Below are positions 31,790 through 39,815 of a stretch of DNA of 46,469 bases, one piece after another. Position 1 is the first letter of the stretch. Each line of letters begins with the position of its first letter. Source of the DNA: Palsa-892 sp035556215 (GTDB lineage: Bacteria; Pseudomonadota; Alphaproteobacteria; Rhizobiales; Xanthobacteraceae); assembly GCA_035556215.1 (NCBI GenBank), contig DATMFI010000030.1, positions 1 to 46,469 on the forward strand. Reading direction: 5' to 3'. The notes under the pieces are model-generated. The model had not been told where the DNA came from, did no database searches, and was given only the letters and a program-made list of their open reading frames with translations. The position numbers and the translations under genes were made by a program.

Positions 31790-33417
31790 TGGGCATGAGC
31801 GAACCCTTACTCAGCGTCCGCAACCTCACCCTCTCCTTCAAGCATGGCGAGCGCGAGAATGTCGTCGCGGACCGTGTCTCGTTCGATATCAAGAAGGGCG
31901 AGACCGTCGCATTGGTAGGTGAATCCGGTTCCGGCAAGTCGATGACGGCGCTTTCGATCCTGCGGCTGCTGCCGCCGGCCGCGCAATGGCGCGAGGATTC
32001 GCAAATCCTGTTCGGCGGACGCAATCTGATCGATCTGCCCGAGAACGAGCTGCGCAAGATACGCGGCCGCGATATTTCGATGGTGTTTCAGGAGCCGATG
32101 ACCTCGCTCAATCCGCTGCATACGATCGAGCAACAGATCGCGGAAGTCATCGAAATTCATCAGGGCCTCTCAAGGAGTGCGACACGCGCGCGCGTGATCG
32201 AGCTCCTCACCGAGGTCGGCATTCCCGAGCCGGAAACACGGCTCGGCGCCTATCCGCACCAGCTCTCCGGCGGCCAGCGCCAGCGCGTGATGATCGCGCT
32301 TGCGCTCGCCAACGAGCCGAAACTTTTCGTCGCGGATGAGCCAACCACCGCCCTCGACGTCACGGTGCAGGCGCAGATTCTACGGCTGCTGAAGAACCTG
32401 CAAGCCAAGCACGGCATGGCGATGCTGTTCATCACCCACGACCTCGGCATCGTACGCAAGATCGCCGATCGCGTCTGTGTCATGAAACAAGGCAAGATCG
32501 TAGAGGAAAACAACGTCAGCGAGCTGTTCGCACATCCGCAACATCCCTACACGCAGGCGCTGATCGCCGCCGAACCGAAGGGCCAGCCGGCAGCGGCGCG
32601 GCCGAGCGCGCCCGTTGTCGCGGAGACCGACAACCTGCGCGTCTGGTTTCCGATCCGGCGCGGCTTTCTCAGGAAGACGGTCGGCTACATCAAGGCCGTG
32701 GACGGCATTTCGCTTGCCATTCGAAAAGGCGAAACCCTTGGCGTTGTTGGCGAATCCGGCTCGGGCAAGACGACGCTGGGGCTCGCGATGCTGCGGCTGA
32801 TCTCCTCGGAGGGAAAAATCGTCTTTCTCGGCAAGCCCGTGCAGGGGCTGCGCTTCAAGGAAATGCGCCCCGTCCGCCGCGACATGCAGATCGTCTTTCA
32901 GGACCCCTACGGCTCGCTGTCGCCGCGCATGTCGATTGCTGACATTGTCGGTGAGGGATTGCGCGTACACCAACCGAAACTTTCTGGTGGCGAGCGCGAC
33001 GCGCGCGTGGTGCGCGCGCTCACGGAAGTGGGCATCGACCCCGAAGCGCGCCATCGCTACCCGCATGAATTCTCCGGCGGTCAGCGCCAGCGCATCGCGC
33101 TCGCGCGAGCCATCGTGCTTGAGCCCTCCTTCGTGGTGCTCGACGAGCCGACGAGCGCACTCGATATGATGATTCAGGCGCAGATGGTCGACCTCCTGCG
33201 CGATTTGCAAAGCCGCCGCGAGTTGACCTACATGTTCATCAGCCACGATCTCAAGGTTGTCGCGGCGCTTGCGAGCCAGTTGATCGTGATGCGAAACGGC
33301 AGGGTCGTGGAACAGGGCGAAGCAAAAGAAATTTTCGCCCGCCCGCAAAGCGACTATACCCGTGCGCTGTTCGCTGCCGCCTTTAATCTGGAAACCGCAC
33401 CTGCGAAGACAATCTAA
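31789..33417 (+). CDS. yejF: Peptide ABC transporter, fused ATPase YejF
   Basis: The 542-residue protein has two complete ATP-binding cassettes in one chain. Cassette 1: Walker A GESGSGKS (44-51), signature LSGGQRQRV (159-167), Walker B LFVADEPT. Cassette 2 (from about 285): Walker A GESGSGKTT, signature FSGGQRQRIALA, Walker B FVVLDEPTSALD. Both end with the switch His (FITHDLG, FISHDLK). It energises the YejBE permease. The ATG at 31789 overlaps the yejE stop (TGATG); ATG 31795 is also possible. The next gene overlaps its stop as TAATG. Confidence 0.95.
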   Translation: MGMSEPLLSVRNLTLSFKHGERENVVADRVSFDIKKGETVALVGESGSGKSMTALSILRLLPPAAQWREDSQILFGGRNLIDLPENELRKIRGRDISMVFQEPMTSLNPLHTIEQQIAEVIEIHQGLSRSATRARVIELLTEVGIPEPETRLGAYPHQLSGGQRQRVMIALALANEPKLFVADEPTTALDVTVQAQILRLLKNLQAKHGMAMLFITHDLGIVRKIADRVCVMKQGKIVEENNVSELFAHPQHPYTQALIAAEPKGQPAAARPSAPVVAETDNLRVWFPIRRGFLRKTVGYIKAVDGISLAIRKGETLGVVGESGSGKTTLGLAMLRLISSEGKIVFLGKPVQGLRFKEMRPVRRDMQIVFQDPYGSLSPRMSIADIVGEGLRVHQPKLSGGERDARVVRALTEVGIDPEARHRYPHEFSGGQRQRIALARAIVLEPSFVVLDEPTSALDMMIQAQMVDLLRDLQSRRELTYMFISHDLKVVAALASQLIVMRNGRVVEQGEAKEIFARPQSDYTRALFAAAFNLETAPAKTI

Positions 33418-34361
33418 TGGCCAATATCCTGCTCGCCATCCAGGGATGGGAAAATCCCGAGGGCTGGCTCGCCCGCTTTCGCGAATTTGCCAATAACAAG
33501 CATAACGTGCGGCTGTGGCCCGATGTCGGCGCGCCCGAGGATATCGACTATGCCTGCGTGTGGAAGCAGCCGCACGGCCTGCTCGCAACGCTTCCGAACC
33601 TGAAAGCGATTTTCTCGCTCGGTGCCGGCGTCGATCATCTCCTTCGCGACCCGCAACTGCCGGATCTGCCGATCGCCCGCATCGTCGATCCTGACCTCAC
33701 GATCCGTATGGTCGGCTATGTCGTGATGCATGCGCTGTTGCACCAGCGGCAAATGAAAATTTACGAGGCACAGCAGCGCGAGCGCGCCTGGCGCGAGCAT
33801 TACGAGCCGCCGCCGCGCGCGATCAAGGTCGGCATCATGGGCATGGGCGTGATGGGCCAGGCCTCGGCGAAAGGCCTGCAAGCCGCGGGTTTTTCAGTCG
33901 CCGGCTGGAGCCGCACCGCCAAGAAGTTCGAAGGCGTCGAGATGTTCGACGGTGAAGCGGGGCTCAAGGAGTTTCTCGCGAGAACCAATATTCTCGTTTG
34001 CCTGCTGCCGCTCACGCCCGCAACCAAGGGCATTCTCAACTATGTCCTGTTCAAACAGCTTGCGCGCGAGCCGATCGCGCCGGTCATCATCAATGCGGGG
34101 CGTGGCGGCGAACAGATCGAGAGCGACATCTTGCGCGCGCTCGACGACGGCACGCTCGGCGGCGCGAGCCTTGACGTATTCGAGAGCGAGCCGCTCGCGG
34201 CCGATAGCCCGTTCTGGAACCACCCGAAGGTTTACGTGACGCCACACAATGCATCCGCGAGCGATCCGCGAGCATTGGTCGCCAATATTCTTGCGCAGAT
34301 CGATAACTTCGAGCGCGGCGGCAAGATCGAAAACCTTGTCGATCGCAAGCTCGGCTACTGA
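33417..34361 (+). CDS. ghrA: Glyoxylate/hydroxypyruvate reductase A-like
   Basis: The 314-residue D-2-hydroxyacid dehydrogenase has the Rossmann motif GIMGMGVMGQ at 139-148. The catalytic residues Arg229 (NAGRGGEQ), Glu258 (FESEPL) and His277 (VTPHNAS) are all present. The overall form, including FSLGAGVDHLL and the short N-terminal domain, matches the GhrA subgroup, which reduces glyoxylate and hydroxypyruvate with NADPH. The start overlaps the yejF stop (TAATG), so it is part of the transporter operon, although no metabolic link is obvious. The gene's 3' end overlaps the opposing NlpC/P60 gene by 7 bases. Confidence 0.92.
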   Translation: MANILLAIQGWENPEGWLARFREFANNKHNVRLWPDVGAPEDIDYACVWKQPHGLLATLPNLKAIFSLGAGVDHLLRDPQLPDLPIARIVDPDLTIRMVGYVVMHALLHQRQMKIYEAQQRERAWREHYEPPPRAIKVGIMGMGVMGQASAKGLQAAGFSVAGWSRTAKKFEGVEMFDGEAGLKEFLARTNILVCLLPLTPATKGILNYVLFKQLAREPIAPVIINAGRGGEQIESDILRALDDGTLGGASLDVFESEPLAADSPFWNHPKVYVTPHNASASDPRALVANILAQIDNFERGGKIENLVDRKLGY

Positions 34362-35209
34362 GCCGCAGCCTCAATCCGCTTCACGCTACTCACGCGGGTG
34401 CCGAGCGCGGCGATACGCTCGATGGCGGCGGCGAGCGGCTCGGCCGCAACGGCCATGTGAAACCCATTGGCGTGGATCAGCGTGCCGGCATCGCGTACGA
34501 TTCCGACATGCCCCTTCCAGAACACGAGATCGCCGCGGCGGGCCTGCCCGAGCGGCACCGGCGCACCAAGCGCCCGCTCCTGCATATCGCTGTCGCGCGG
34601 GCAGGAAATGCCCGCCGCCGCCAGCGAAAGCTGCACCAGCGCCGAACAATCGAGGCCAAGCGAGGTCTTGCCGCCCCATAAATAGGGCGTGCCGAGAAAT
34701 TTCTGCGCCGTTGCGGCGATATCCGGTTCGCGATGGGCCAATGGCGCAAGATGCTTTGCGAAGATCGCGCCCCGCCCGGTGAGTGCAAAGCCATCCGCTT
34801 CGCGTTTCACCGCGACGAGGCTGCCGAAAGAAAGCGGCGCAAGCGGCGGGGTCTTGATGTCCGACTGCGTGTAGAGAAATGTGCGCGGCGCGATGACGCG
34901 ATGCGTCGGCGCGTCATCGGGTGCGACCAGCGCATTCGCGGGGAGATAACCGACATAGCCGTCACTCTCGAGCTGGCCCCAGGCCCAGCCCTCGCCATCG
35001 ATGTCGAATACCGTGACGCGCTCGCCGTAAAGCGCTTCAGTATCGAGTGGCGCATCATGGCGCGGCGCGCGGCGCAGCGGCGCCGTTGTTTCAATGACGA
35101 GGCGCGACTCGCCCGTGACGAAGCGCTCAGCCTCGACCTTTCCCTTGAGCGAAGCCGCCGCGAGGTCCGGCCGTGCGGCGGTGATGCGAGGATCGTGGGC
35201 GTCAGCCAT
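34355..35209 (-). CDS. NlpC/P60 family cell-wall peptidase
   Basis: The 284-residue protein has one or two N-terminal SH3b-like domains (about 35-155, with GWAWGQLESDGYVGYLPANAL) and a C-terminal NlpC/P60 domain. The catalytic Cys188 is in TSLGLDCSALVQ, His234 is in FWKGHVGIV, and His246 in IHANGFHM completes the triad region. Such enzymes cut gamma-D-glutamyl-diaminopimelate bonds in peptidoglycan peptides. No signal peptide is visible, so it may act in the cytoplasm on recycled muropeptides. Its ATG overlaps the end of the M17 aminopeptidase gene by 8 bases (ATGGCTGA), which couples the two. That pairing suggests stepwise peptide breakdown. Confidence 0.92.
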   Translation of the reverse strand: MADAHDPRITAARPDLAAASLKGKVEAERFVTGESRLVIETTAPLRRAPRHDAPLDTEALYGERVTVFDIDGEGWAWGQLESDGYVGYLPANALVAPDDAPTHRVIAPRTFLYTQSDIKTPPLAPLSFGSLVAVKREADGFALTGRGAIFAKHLAPLAHREPDIAATAQKFLGTPYLWGGKTSLGLDCSALVQLSLAAAGISCPRDSDMQERALGAPVPLGQARRGDLVFWKGHVGIVRDAGTLIHANGFHMAVAAEPLAAAIERIAALGTRVSSVKRIEAAAQ

Positions 35210-36593
35210 AACGCTCCTTCAGGAGCGCATAGAGCGCGCGCACCGTCATCGCTTCGCCGCCCTCGGGACGCCCCGGCTTCGCGGATGGATTCCATGCGAA
35301 AATATCGAGATGCAGCCAGGATTTCGCCCGCTCGACGAACCGCTGCAGGAACAGCGCCGCGGTGATCGAGCCCGCGAACGCGCCCGAAGAAACATTATTC
35401 ATATCGGCGATCTTGGAATCGAGCATTGCCGCATAGGGCCGCCAGAGCGGCATACGCCAAAGCGGATCGTTTTCACTCGCCGCAAAGCGCGCAAGATCGG
35501 CGGCGAGCTTGTCATCGTCGGTGTAAGCAGGCGGCAGTTCGGGACCGAGCGCTACGCGCGCCGCGCCCGTGAGCGTCGCAAAATCGATCATCAGATCCGG
35601 GCTTTCTTCGTCGGCCAGCGCGAGCGCATCGGCCAGCACAAGACGGCCTTCGGCATCGGTATTGCCGATTTCGACGGTGATGCCTTTGCGCGACTTGTAA
35701 ATGTCGCCGGGGCGGAAGGATTCATCCGAAATCGAGTTCTCGACCGCAGGCACCAGCACACGCAGCGCAACCTTCAGCTTCGCGCCCATTACAAGTTGCG
35801 CGAGCGCGAGTGCCGCCGCCGCGCCGCCCATGTCCTTTTTCATCAGCAGCATGCCCGACGACGGCTTGATGTCGAGGCCGCCGGTATCGAAGCAGACGCC
35901 CTTGCCGACGAGCGTCAATTTTGGATGCGAGGCGTCGCCCCAACGAAAATCAATGAGGCGCGGCGCCTGATCGGAGGCGCGGCCGACGGCATGGATCAGC
36001 GGAAAATTCTTTTCGAGCAACTCGCCGCCCTTGACGACCGAGAATTTCGCCCCGAAACGATCGGCGAGTTTCTTCGCCGCCGCTTCGAGATCGGCGGGAC
36101 CAAGATCGTTGGTCGGCGTGTTGACGAGATCGCGCCCAAAGAACACGGCTTCCGCAATACGCGAGAGCTCCGCGCCATCGACGCCATCGGGAACGACAAG
36201 CCGCAGTTTGCGCGGCTCGCTCGCGCGATAGCGCGTGAAGCGATAGCTGCTGAGAAGAAACGCCAGCACCGCAAGGCGCGCATCGCGAGGGGCCGCTTCG
36301 AAACGCCACACGCCTTCGGGCAGAAGGCTTGCGAGCTTACCGGCCAGAAACGGATCGGCTTTCGCGGGGTCCGCATCGACACCGAACAGCGCCCCCAGCG
36401 CTCCCCCCTTCTCGTTCGGAAGCACGAGAAAGCTGCCGGCGCTCGCGCGAAAGCCTGCATCAGCGGCAAAGGCGCGCGCCATCGGCGGCAATGTCTTTTC
36501 CACCGCGAGCCACGAACCGGTGTCCACGCACCAGATGGGCTTCGCGGATTTGTCGCCAGCTGGCGCGAGCATCGGATGCAATTCGTTCGTCAC
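35202..36593 (-). CDS. M17 leucyl aminopeptidase family protein
   Basis: The 463-residue cytoplasmic di-metal aminopeptidase has the M17 motifs KGVCFDTGGLDIKPSSGM (metal and catalytic Lys), KKDMGGAA and the signature NTDAEGRLVLADAL. The N-terminal domain is divergent, as in the alphaproteobacterial PepA/PepB-like branch. The GTG at 36593 is preferred: GAGGACC lies about 8 bases before it, and an in-frame upstream start at 36623 would lie within an inverted repeat. It releases N-terminal residues from peptides. It lies next to a peptide importer and a cell-wall peptidase, which fits peptide salvage. Confidence 0.92.
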   Translation of the reverse strand: MTNELHPMLAPAGDKSAKPIWCVDTGSWLAVEKTLPPMARAFAADAGFRASAGSFLVLPNEKGGALGALFGVDADPAKADPFLAGKLASLLPEGVWRFEAAPRDARLAVLAFLLSSYRFTRYRASEPRKLRLVVPDGVDGAELSRIAEAVFFGRDLVNTPTNDLGPADLEAAAKKLADRFGAKFSVVKGGELLEKNFPLIHAVGRASDQAPRLIDFRWGDASHPKLTLVGKGVCFDTGGLDIKPSSGMLLMKKDMGGAAAALALAQLVMGAKLKVALRVLVPAVENSISDESFRPGDIYKSRKGITVEIGNTDAEGRLVLADALALADEESPDLMIDFATLTGAARVALGPELPPAYTDDDKLAADLARFAASENDPLWRMPLWRPYAAMLDSKIADMNNVSSGAFAGSITAALFLQRFVERAKSWLHLDIFAWNPSAKPGRPEGGEAMTVRALYALLKERYG

Positions 36594-36619
36594 GGTTCGG
36601 TCCTCGTCAAAATTGCCTC

Positions 36620-36638
36620 GCAAAATCGGGCGTTTTGC
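36620..36638. repeat. Inverted repeat upstream of the aminopeptidase gene
   Basis: GCAAAA and TTTTGC, 6-base perfect arms with a 7-base spacer, lie about 30 bases before the chosen GTG start of the M17 gene. It may be an operator or leader hairpin in the divergent region shared with tadD. Confidence 0.35.
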
Positions 36639-36660
36639 TGCCTTCGATTCGCGGGCCCGT

Positions 36661-36703
36661 TTAACCAGACATTAGGGTTAATCGTCTATTACTCGGAGGT
36701 TAA
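36661..36703 (+). promoter_or_regulatory. Cluster of three TTAACC-type half-sites upstream of tadD
   Basis: TTAACC occurs at 36661-36666 on the plus strand and as GGTTAA at 36676-36681 and 36698-36703. The first two form a palindrome with a 9-base spacer. TTAACC is the core of the half-site bound by the alphaproteobacterial cell-cycle regulator CtrA, which controls pilus genes in Caulobacter. The standard TTAA-N7-TTAA spacing is not present, so CtrA control is only a suggestion. Confidence 0.35.
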
Positions 36704-36731
36704 TAGTACGCCGGCCGGGCTGGAGTTTGTC

Positions 36732-37550
36732 ATGAGTTTCAATTTCGCGCGCACGCAATCCCCGCTTCAAATTTGCCTGTTGGTCGCGGCCGCTCTTGCG
36801 CTAGCCGGCTGCGCCAAGGACCGCGCGGAAACAACCGGCACAATTTCACCCCGCGCCGCCGCGAACGGGCCGGCCGACAACCATGCCCGCGTCGAACAGA
36901 TCGGTGAGCAATTCCGCAAGAATCCGGCCGACCCCAATCTCGCAGTCGCCTATGCGCAGGCGCTGCGCCAGAACGGCCAGCAGGCGCAGGCGGCGGCCGT
37001 TCTGCAGCAGGCATCGATCAAACATCCGAAAAATCAGGCAGTGCTCGGCGCCTATGGCCGCGCGCTCGCGGATAACGGCCAGTACCAGCAGGCACTCGAT
37101 GTGCTTGCGCGCGCGCATACGCCTGACCGGCCCGACTGGCGCATTCTCAATGCGCAAGGGACGGTACTCGATCAATTGAACCGCCACACCGAAGCGCGGC
37201 GTTATTACAACACCGCTCTCAAGATCGCGCCGAACGAACCTTCGGTGCTGTCCAATCTCGGTCTTTCCTATCTCCTGACGAAGGATCTTGCGAAAGCCGA
37301 AGCCACGTTGCGCCAGGCGGCGGCACAACCGAATGCCGATCCGAAGGTGCGGCAGAATCTCGCGCTTGTTCTCGGTCTCGAAGGCAAATACACCGAAGCA
37401 GAAAAAATCGCGGCAGGCGATCTGCCGCACGATCAGGCCGAGGCAAATATTGCGGAGTTGCGCGCGATGGTTGCGCAGCGCAAGCAGCAAGATTATCAGC
37501 AAAACACATGGCAAAAGCTGAAGGCGCAGAAGACAGCTTCAAACGGGTGA
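36732..37550 (+). CDS. tadD: TadD-like TPR lipoprotein
   Basis: The 272-residue protein has a lipoprotein signal peptide with the lipobox LAGC (cysteine at about residue 22). From about 55 to 230 it carries tandem tetratricopeptide repeats, for example AYAQALRQNGQQAQAAAVLQ, WRILNAQGTVLDQLNRHTEA and SVLSNLGLSYLLTKDLAKAE. This is the form of TadD, which helps place the outer-membrane secretin of Tad/Flp pili. The assignment is supported by the tad genes starting about 1.3 kb away. GGAG lies 7 bases before the ATG. A much longer open frame upstream is antisense to the aminopeptidase and is not used. Confidence 0.87.
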   Translation: MSFNFARTQSPLQICLLVAAALALAGCAKDRAETTGTISPRAAANGPADNHARVEQIGEQFRKNPADPNLAVAYAQALRQNGQQAQAAAVLQQASIKHPKNQAVLGAYGRALADNGQYQQALDVLARAHTPDRPDWRILNAQGTVLDQLNRHTEARRYYNTALKIAPNEPSVLSNLGLSYLLTKDLAKAEATLRQAAAQPNADPKVRQNLALVLGLEGKYTEAEKIAAGDLPHDQAEANIAELRAMVAQRKQQDYQQNTWQKLKAQKTASNG

Positions 37551-37570
37551 TCTCCGCGCCTCTGCCGCCT

Positions 37571-37590
37571 GCCTGCGCACCAGCGCAGGC
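37571..37590 (+). promoter_or_regulatory. Hairpin over the translation start of the MFS gene
   Basis: A perfect 8-pair stem GCCTGCGC/GCGCAGGC with loop ACCA ends 3 bases before the MFS ATG. The only Shine-Dalgarno-like bases (CAGG) are in its right arm. It may limit translation or end tadD transcription, though no T-run follows. Confidence 0.5.
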
Positions 37591-37593
37591 AAC

Positions 37594-38799
37594 ATGACGA
37601 TCGAACAAAACGCTCCCGCCTCGCCGATTGCCGCCGGACGCAACTCCGTCATTCGGCTTACGATCGCGCAGGCGCTCGGCGGCGCGAACAACACCATCAC
37701 TTATGCCACCGGCGCGATCATGGGCGAGATGTTCGCGCCGAGCAAAGCGCTCGCGACAATGCCGGTTTCGATCTTCGTCGTCGGCATGGCGCTCTGCGCC
37801 ATCCCCGCCGGCAAGATCGCGCAGCGTTATGGCCGGCGCGCTGCTTTCATGGCCGGCACGAGCCTCGGCATACTCGCAGGATTGCTCGCATCGCTCGCGG
37901 CATTTATCGGTTCGTTCGCGCTGTTCTGCGTGGCGATGCTTCTCAGCGGAGCCTATGCCTCGGTCATTTTGTCGTTCCGCTTCGCGGCCGCCGATTGCGT
38001 CACCACGGAGTGGCGCGCACGCGCGCTTTCCGCGGTAATGGCCGGCGGCGTATTCGCCGGCGTGCTCGGGCCGCAGCTCGTCACTCTCACGATGGATCTG
38101 TGGCAGCCTTATCTGTTCGCCATCACTTATCTCGGGCAGGCGGGACTCGCCCTTCTGTCGATGGCGGTGCTGACCGGCATCAAGATCACTCCGGCGGAAG
38201 ACACTCGTAAAAATGCGGGCCGCCGGCTAATCGAAATTGCGCGGCAGCCACGCTTCATCGCGGCGGCTGCCTGCGGGACCGTGTCCTATATGATGATGAA
38301 TCTCGTCATGACGTCGGCACCGCTCGCGATGAAGCTGTGCGGGCTGTCGCTCACTTCGGCCAATCTCGGGCTGCAATGGCATGTCATCGCAATGTACGCC
38401 CCGAGTTTCTTTACCGGCGTTCTGATCACCCGTTTCGGCGCGCCGATCATTGTCACTGCCGGTCTTCTGCTGATCGGCGCGGCGGCCCTCGTCGGGTTGA
38501 CCGGCGCCGATGTTGCGCATTTTTGGCTATCGCTGATATTGCTCGGCCTTGGCTGGAATTTCGGCTTTGTCGGCGCCTCGACGCTGGTGCTCGAATGTCA
38601 TCGGCCCGAAGAGCGCACCAAGGTGCAATCGTTCAACGACTTTGTGGTGTTCGGCTCGATGGTAATCGGCTCGTTCGCGTCCGGCGGCCTGCTCACCGCT
38701 TACGGTTGGAATGCCGTTTGTCTTGTCACGCTGCCGCCGCTCGCATTGGCGACGCTGGCGCTCGCTGTGACGCGCAACGCGCCGCGGCTTGCGAGCTGA
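37594..38799 (+). CDS. MFS transporter, substrate unknown
   Basis: A 401-residue major facilitator superfamily protein with 12 hydrophobic segments. A motif-A-like loop, GKIAQRYGRRAAFMAGTSLG, lies between helices 2 and 3. The second half has a similar loop near LITRFGAPIIV. I cannot assign a substrate; the spread of motifs fits drug or metabolite exporters. It lies 43 bases after tadD, with a strong hairpin directly before the ATG, so expression may be low or regulated. It converges with tadC, stop to stop across 24 bases, and is the only non-pilus gene noticed within the tad region. Confidence 0.85.
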   Translation: MTIEQNAPASPIAAGRNSVIRLTIAQALGGANNTITYATGAIMGEMFAPSKALATMPVSIFVVGMALCAIPAGKIAQRYGRRAAFMAGTSLGILAGLLASLAAFIGSFALFCVAMLLSGAYASVILSFRFAAADCVTTEWRARALSAVMAGGVFAGVLGPQLVTLTMDLWQPYLFAITYLGQAGLALLSMAVLTGIKITPAEDTRKNAGRRLIEIARQPRFIAAAACGTVSYMMMNLVMTSAPLAMKLCGLSLTSANLGLQWHVIAMYAPSFFTGVLITRFGAPIIVTAGLLLIGAAALVGLTGADVAHFWLSLILLGLGWNFGFVGASTLVLECHRPEERTKVQSFNDFVVFGSMVIGSFASGGLLTAYGWNAVCLVTLPPLALATLALAVTRNAPRLAS

Positions 38800-38823
38800 A
38801 GTAAGCGAAAGAGAGCGGCGCGT

Positions 38824-39807
38824 CTAACCGCCGCCGCGCACTTCCATGACGCGGATGAAAGCCGGCCCGAGAATGACGACAAACAGCACCGGCAGGAAGA
38901 ACAGGATCATCGGCACGGTCAATTTCGGCGGCAACGCCGCGGCCTTTTTCTCGGCTTCGGCCATGCGCATGTCGCGGATTTCCTGACCGAGCACGCGCAG
39001 CGCTTGCCCGAGCGGCGTGCCGTAGCGTTCGGCCTGGATCAGCGCGGTACAGACGGCCTTCACGCCGTCGATGCCGGTTCGCTGCGAGAGATTTTCGTAA
39101 GCCTGACGGCGATCGGGCAAATAGGAGAGCTCGGCCGTCGTCAGCGTCAGTTCTTCGGCGAGCGCAATCGATTGCGAGCCGATTTCCTGACTGACGCGCT
39201 TGAAAGCGACTTCGATCGACATGCCGGATTCGACGCAGATCAGCAGGAGATCGAGCGCATCGGGAAACGCGCGCTTCACCGAGAGCTGGCGGCGCTGGAT
39301 GAGGTTCTTCAGGAATAGTTGCGGCAGCTTGATGCCGAGATACGCCGCGCCGATCGAAACGGCGACCTTGATGAGCGGCGGATATTTGAAATTCGTCAGC
39401 ACGAAAAGATAGGCCAGCGCGAACACGAACATGGCGATCGGCGCCACCATGCGGAAGAACAGGAAGGCCACGTAAGGGCCCTGCCCGCGATAGCCCGCCT
39501 GAACGAGCGTCGCGCGGATTTCTTCTTCGCCGAGCCATTTACGCAGATTGAGATTTTCGACCACCATCTGCATGTAAGGCTTCGGCGCCGAGCGCAGGCT
39601 CACTTTCTCGCCCTTGGCAAGTTTCTCGCGCTCGCGCGCGCGAATCTTGTTGCGCTCGATGGCGACGCTTTTCATGCGGCGGTTGAGATTGTCGTTCGTC
39701 AGATAGGGCATCGCGAAGGTCAGCACCGTCGCGACCGCGGCGATCGAGGTGAAGATCGTCGTGAGGAAGCGGACGTCCTGCAACTTGTCGATGATGAGCT
39801 CGATCAT
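38824..39807 (-). CDS. tadC: Tad/Flp pilus platform protein TadC
   Basis: The 327-residue inner-membrane protein belongs to the GspF/TadC family. Hydrophobic segments lie near the start (LTTIFTSIAAVATVLTFAMP), in the middle and at the C-terminus. The GspF domain includes AFPDALDLLLICVESGMSIE, a typical TadC motif, and ALIQAERYGTPLGQALRVLG. TadC pairs with TadB to form the platform on which the ATPase CpaF/TadA acts. It starts 8 bases after the tadB stop and is the last gene of the minus-strand tad operon. Confidence 0.95.
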   Translation of the reverse strand: MIELIIDKLQDVRFLTTIFTSIAAVATVLTFAMPYLTNDNLNRRMKSVAIERNKIRAREREKLAKGEKVSLRSAPKPYMQMVVENLNLRKWLGEEEIRATLVQAGYRGQGPYVAFLFFRMVAPIAMFVFALAYLFVLTNFKYPPLIKVAVSIGAAYLGIKLPQLFLKNLIQRRQLSVKRAFPDALDLLLICVESGMSIEVAFKRVSQEIGSQSIALAEELTLTTAELSYLPDRRQAYENLSQRTGIDGVKAVCTALIQAERYGTPLGQALRVLGQEIRDMRMAEAEKKAAALPPKLTVPMILFFLPVLFVVILGPAFIRVMEVRGGG

Positions 39808-39815
39808 GCCGCGCC

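Noticed and set aside
35094..36731. A long plus-strand frame upstream of tadD
   Set aside because: It runs antisense to the M17 aminopeptidase and shows no domain. The lipoprotein signal starting at 36732, with its own ribosome-binding site, marks the real start.
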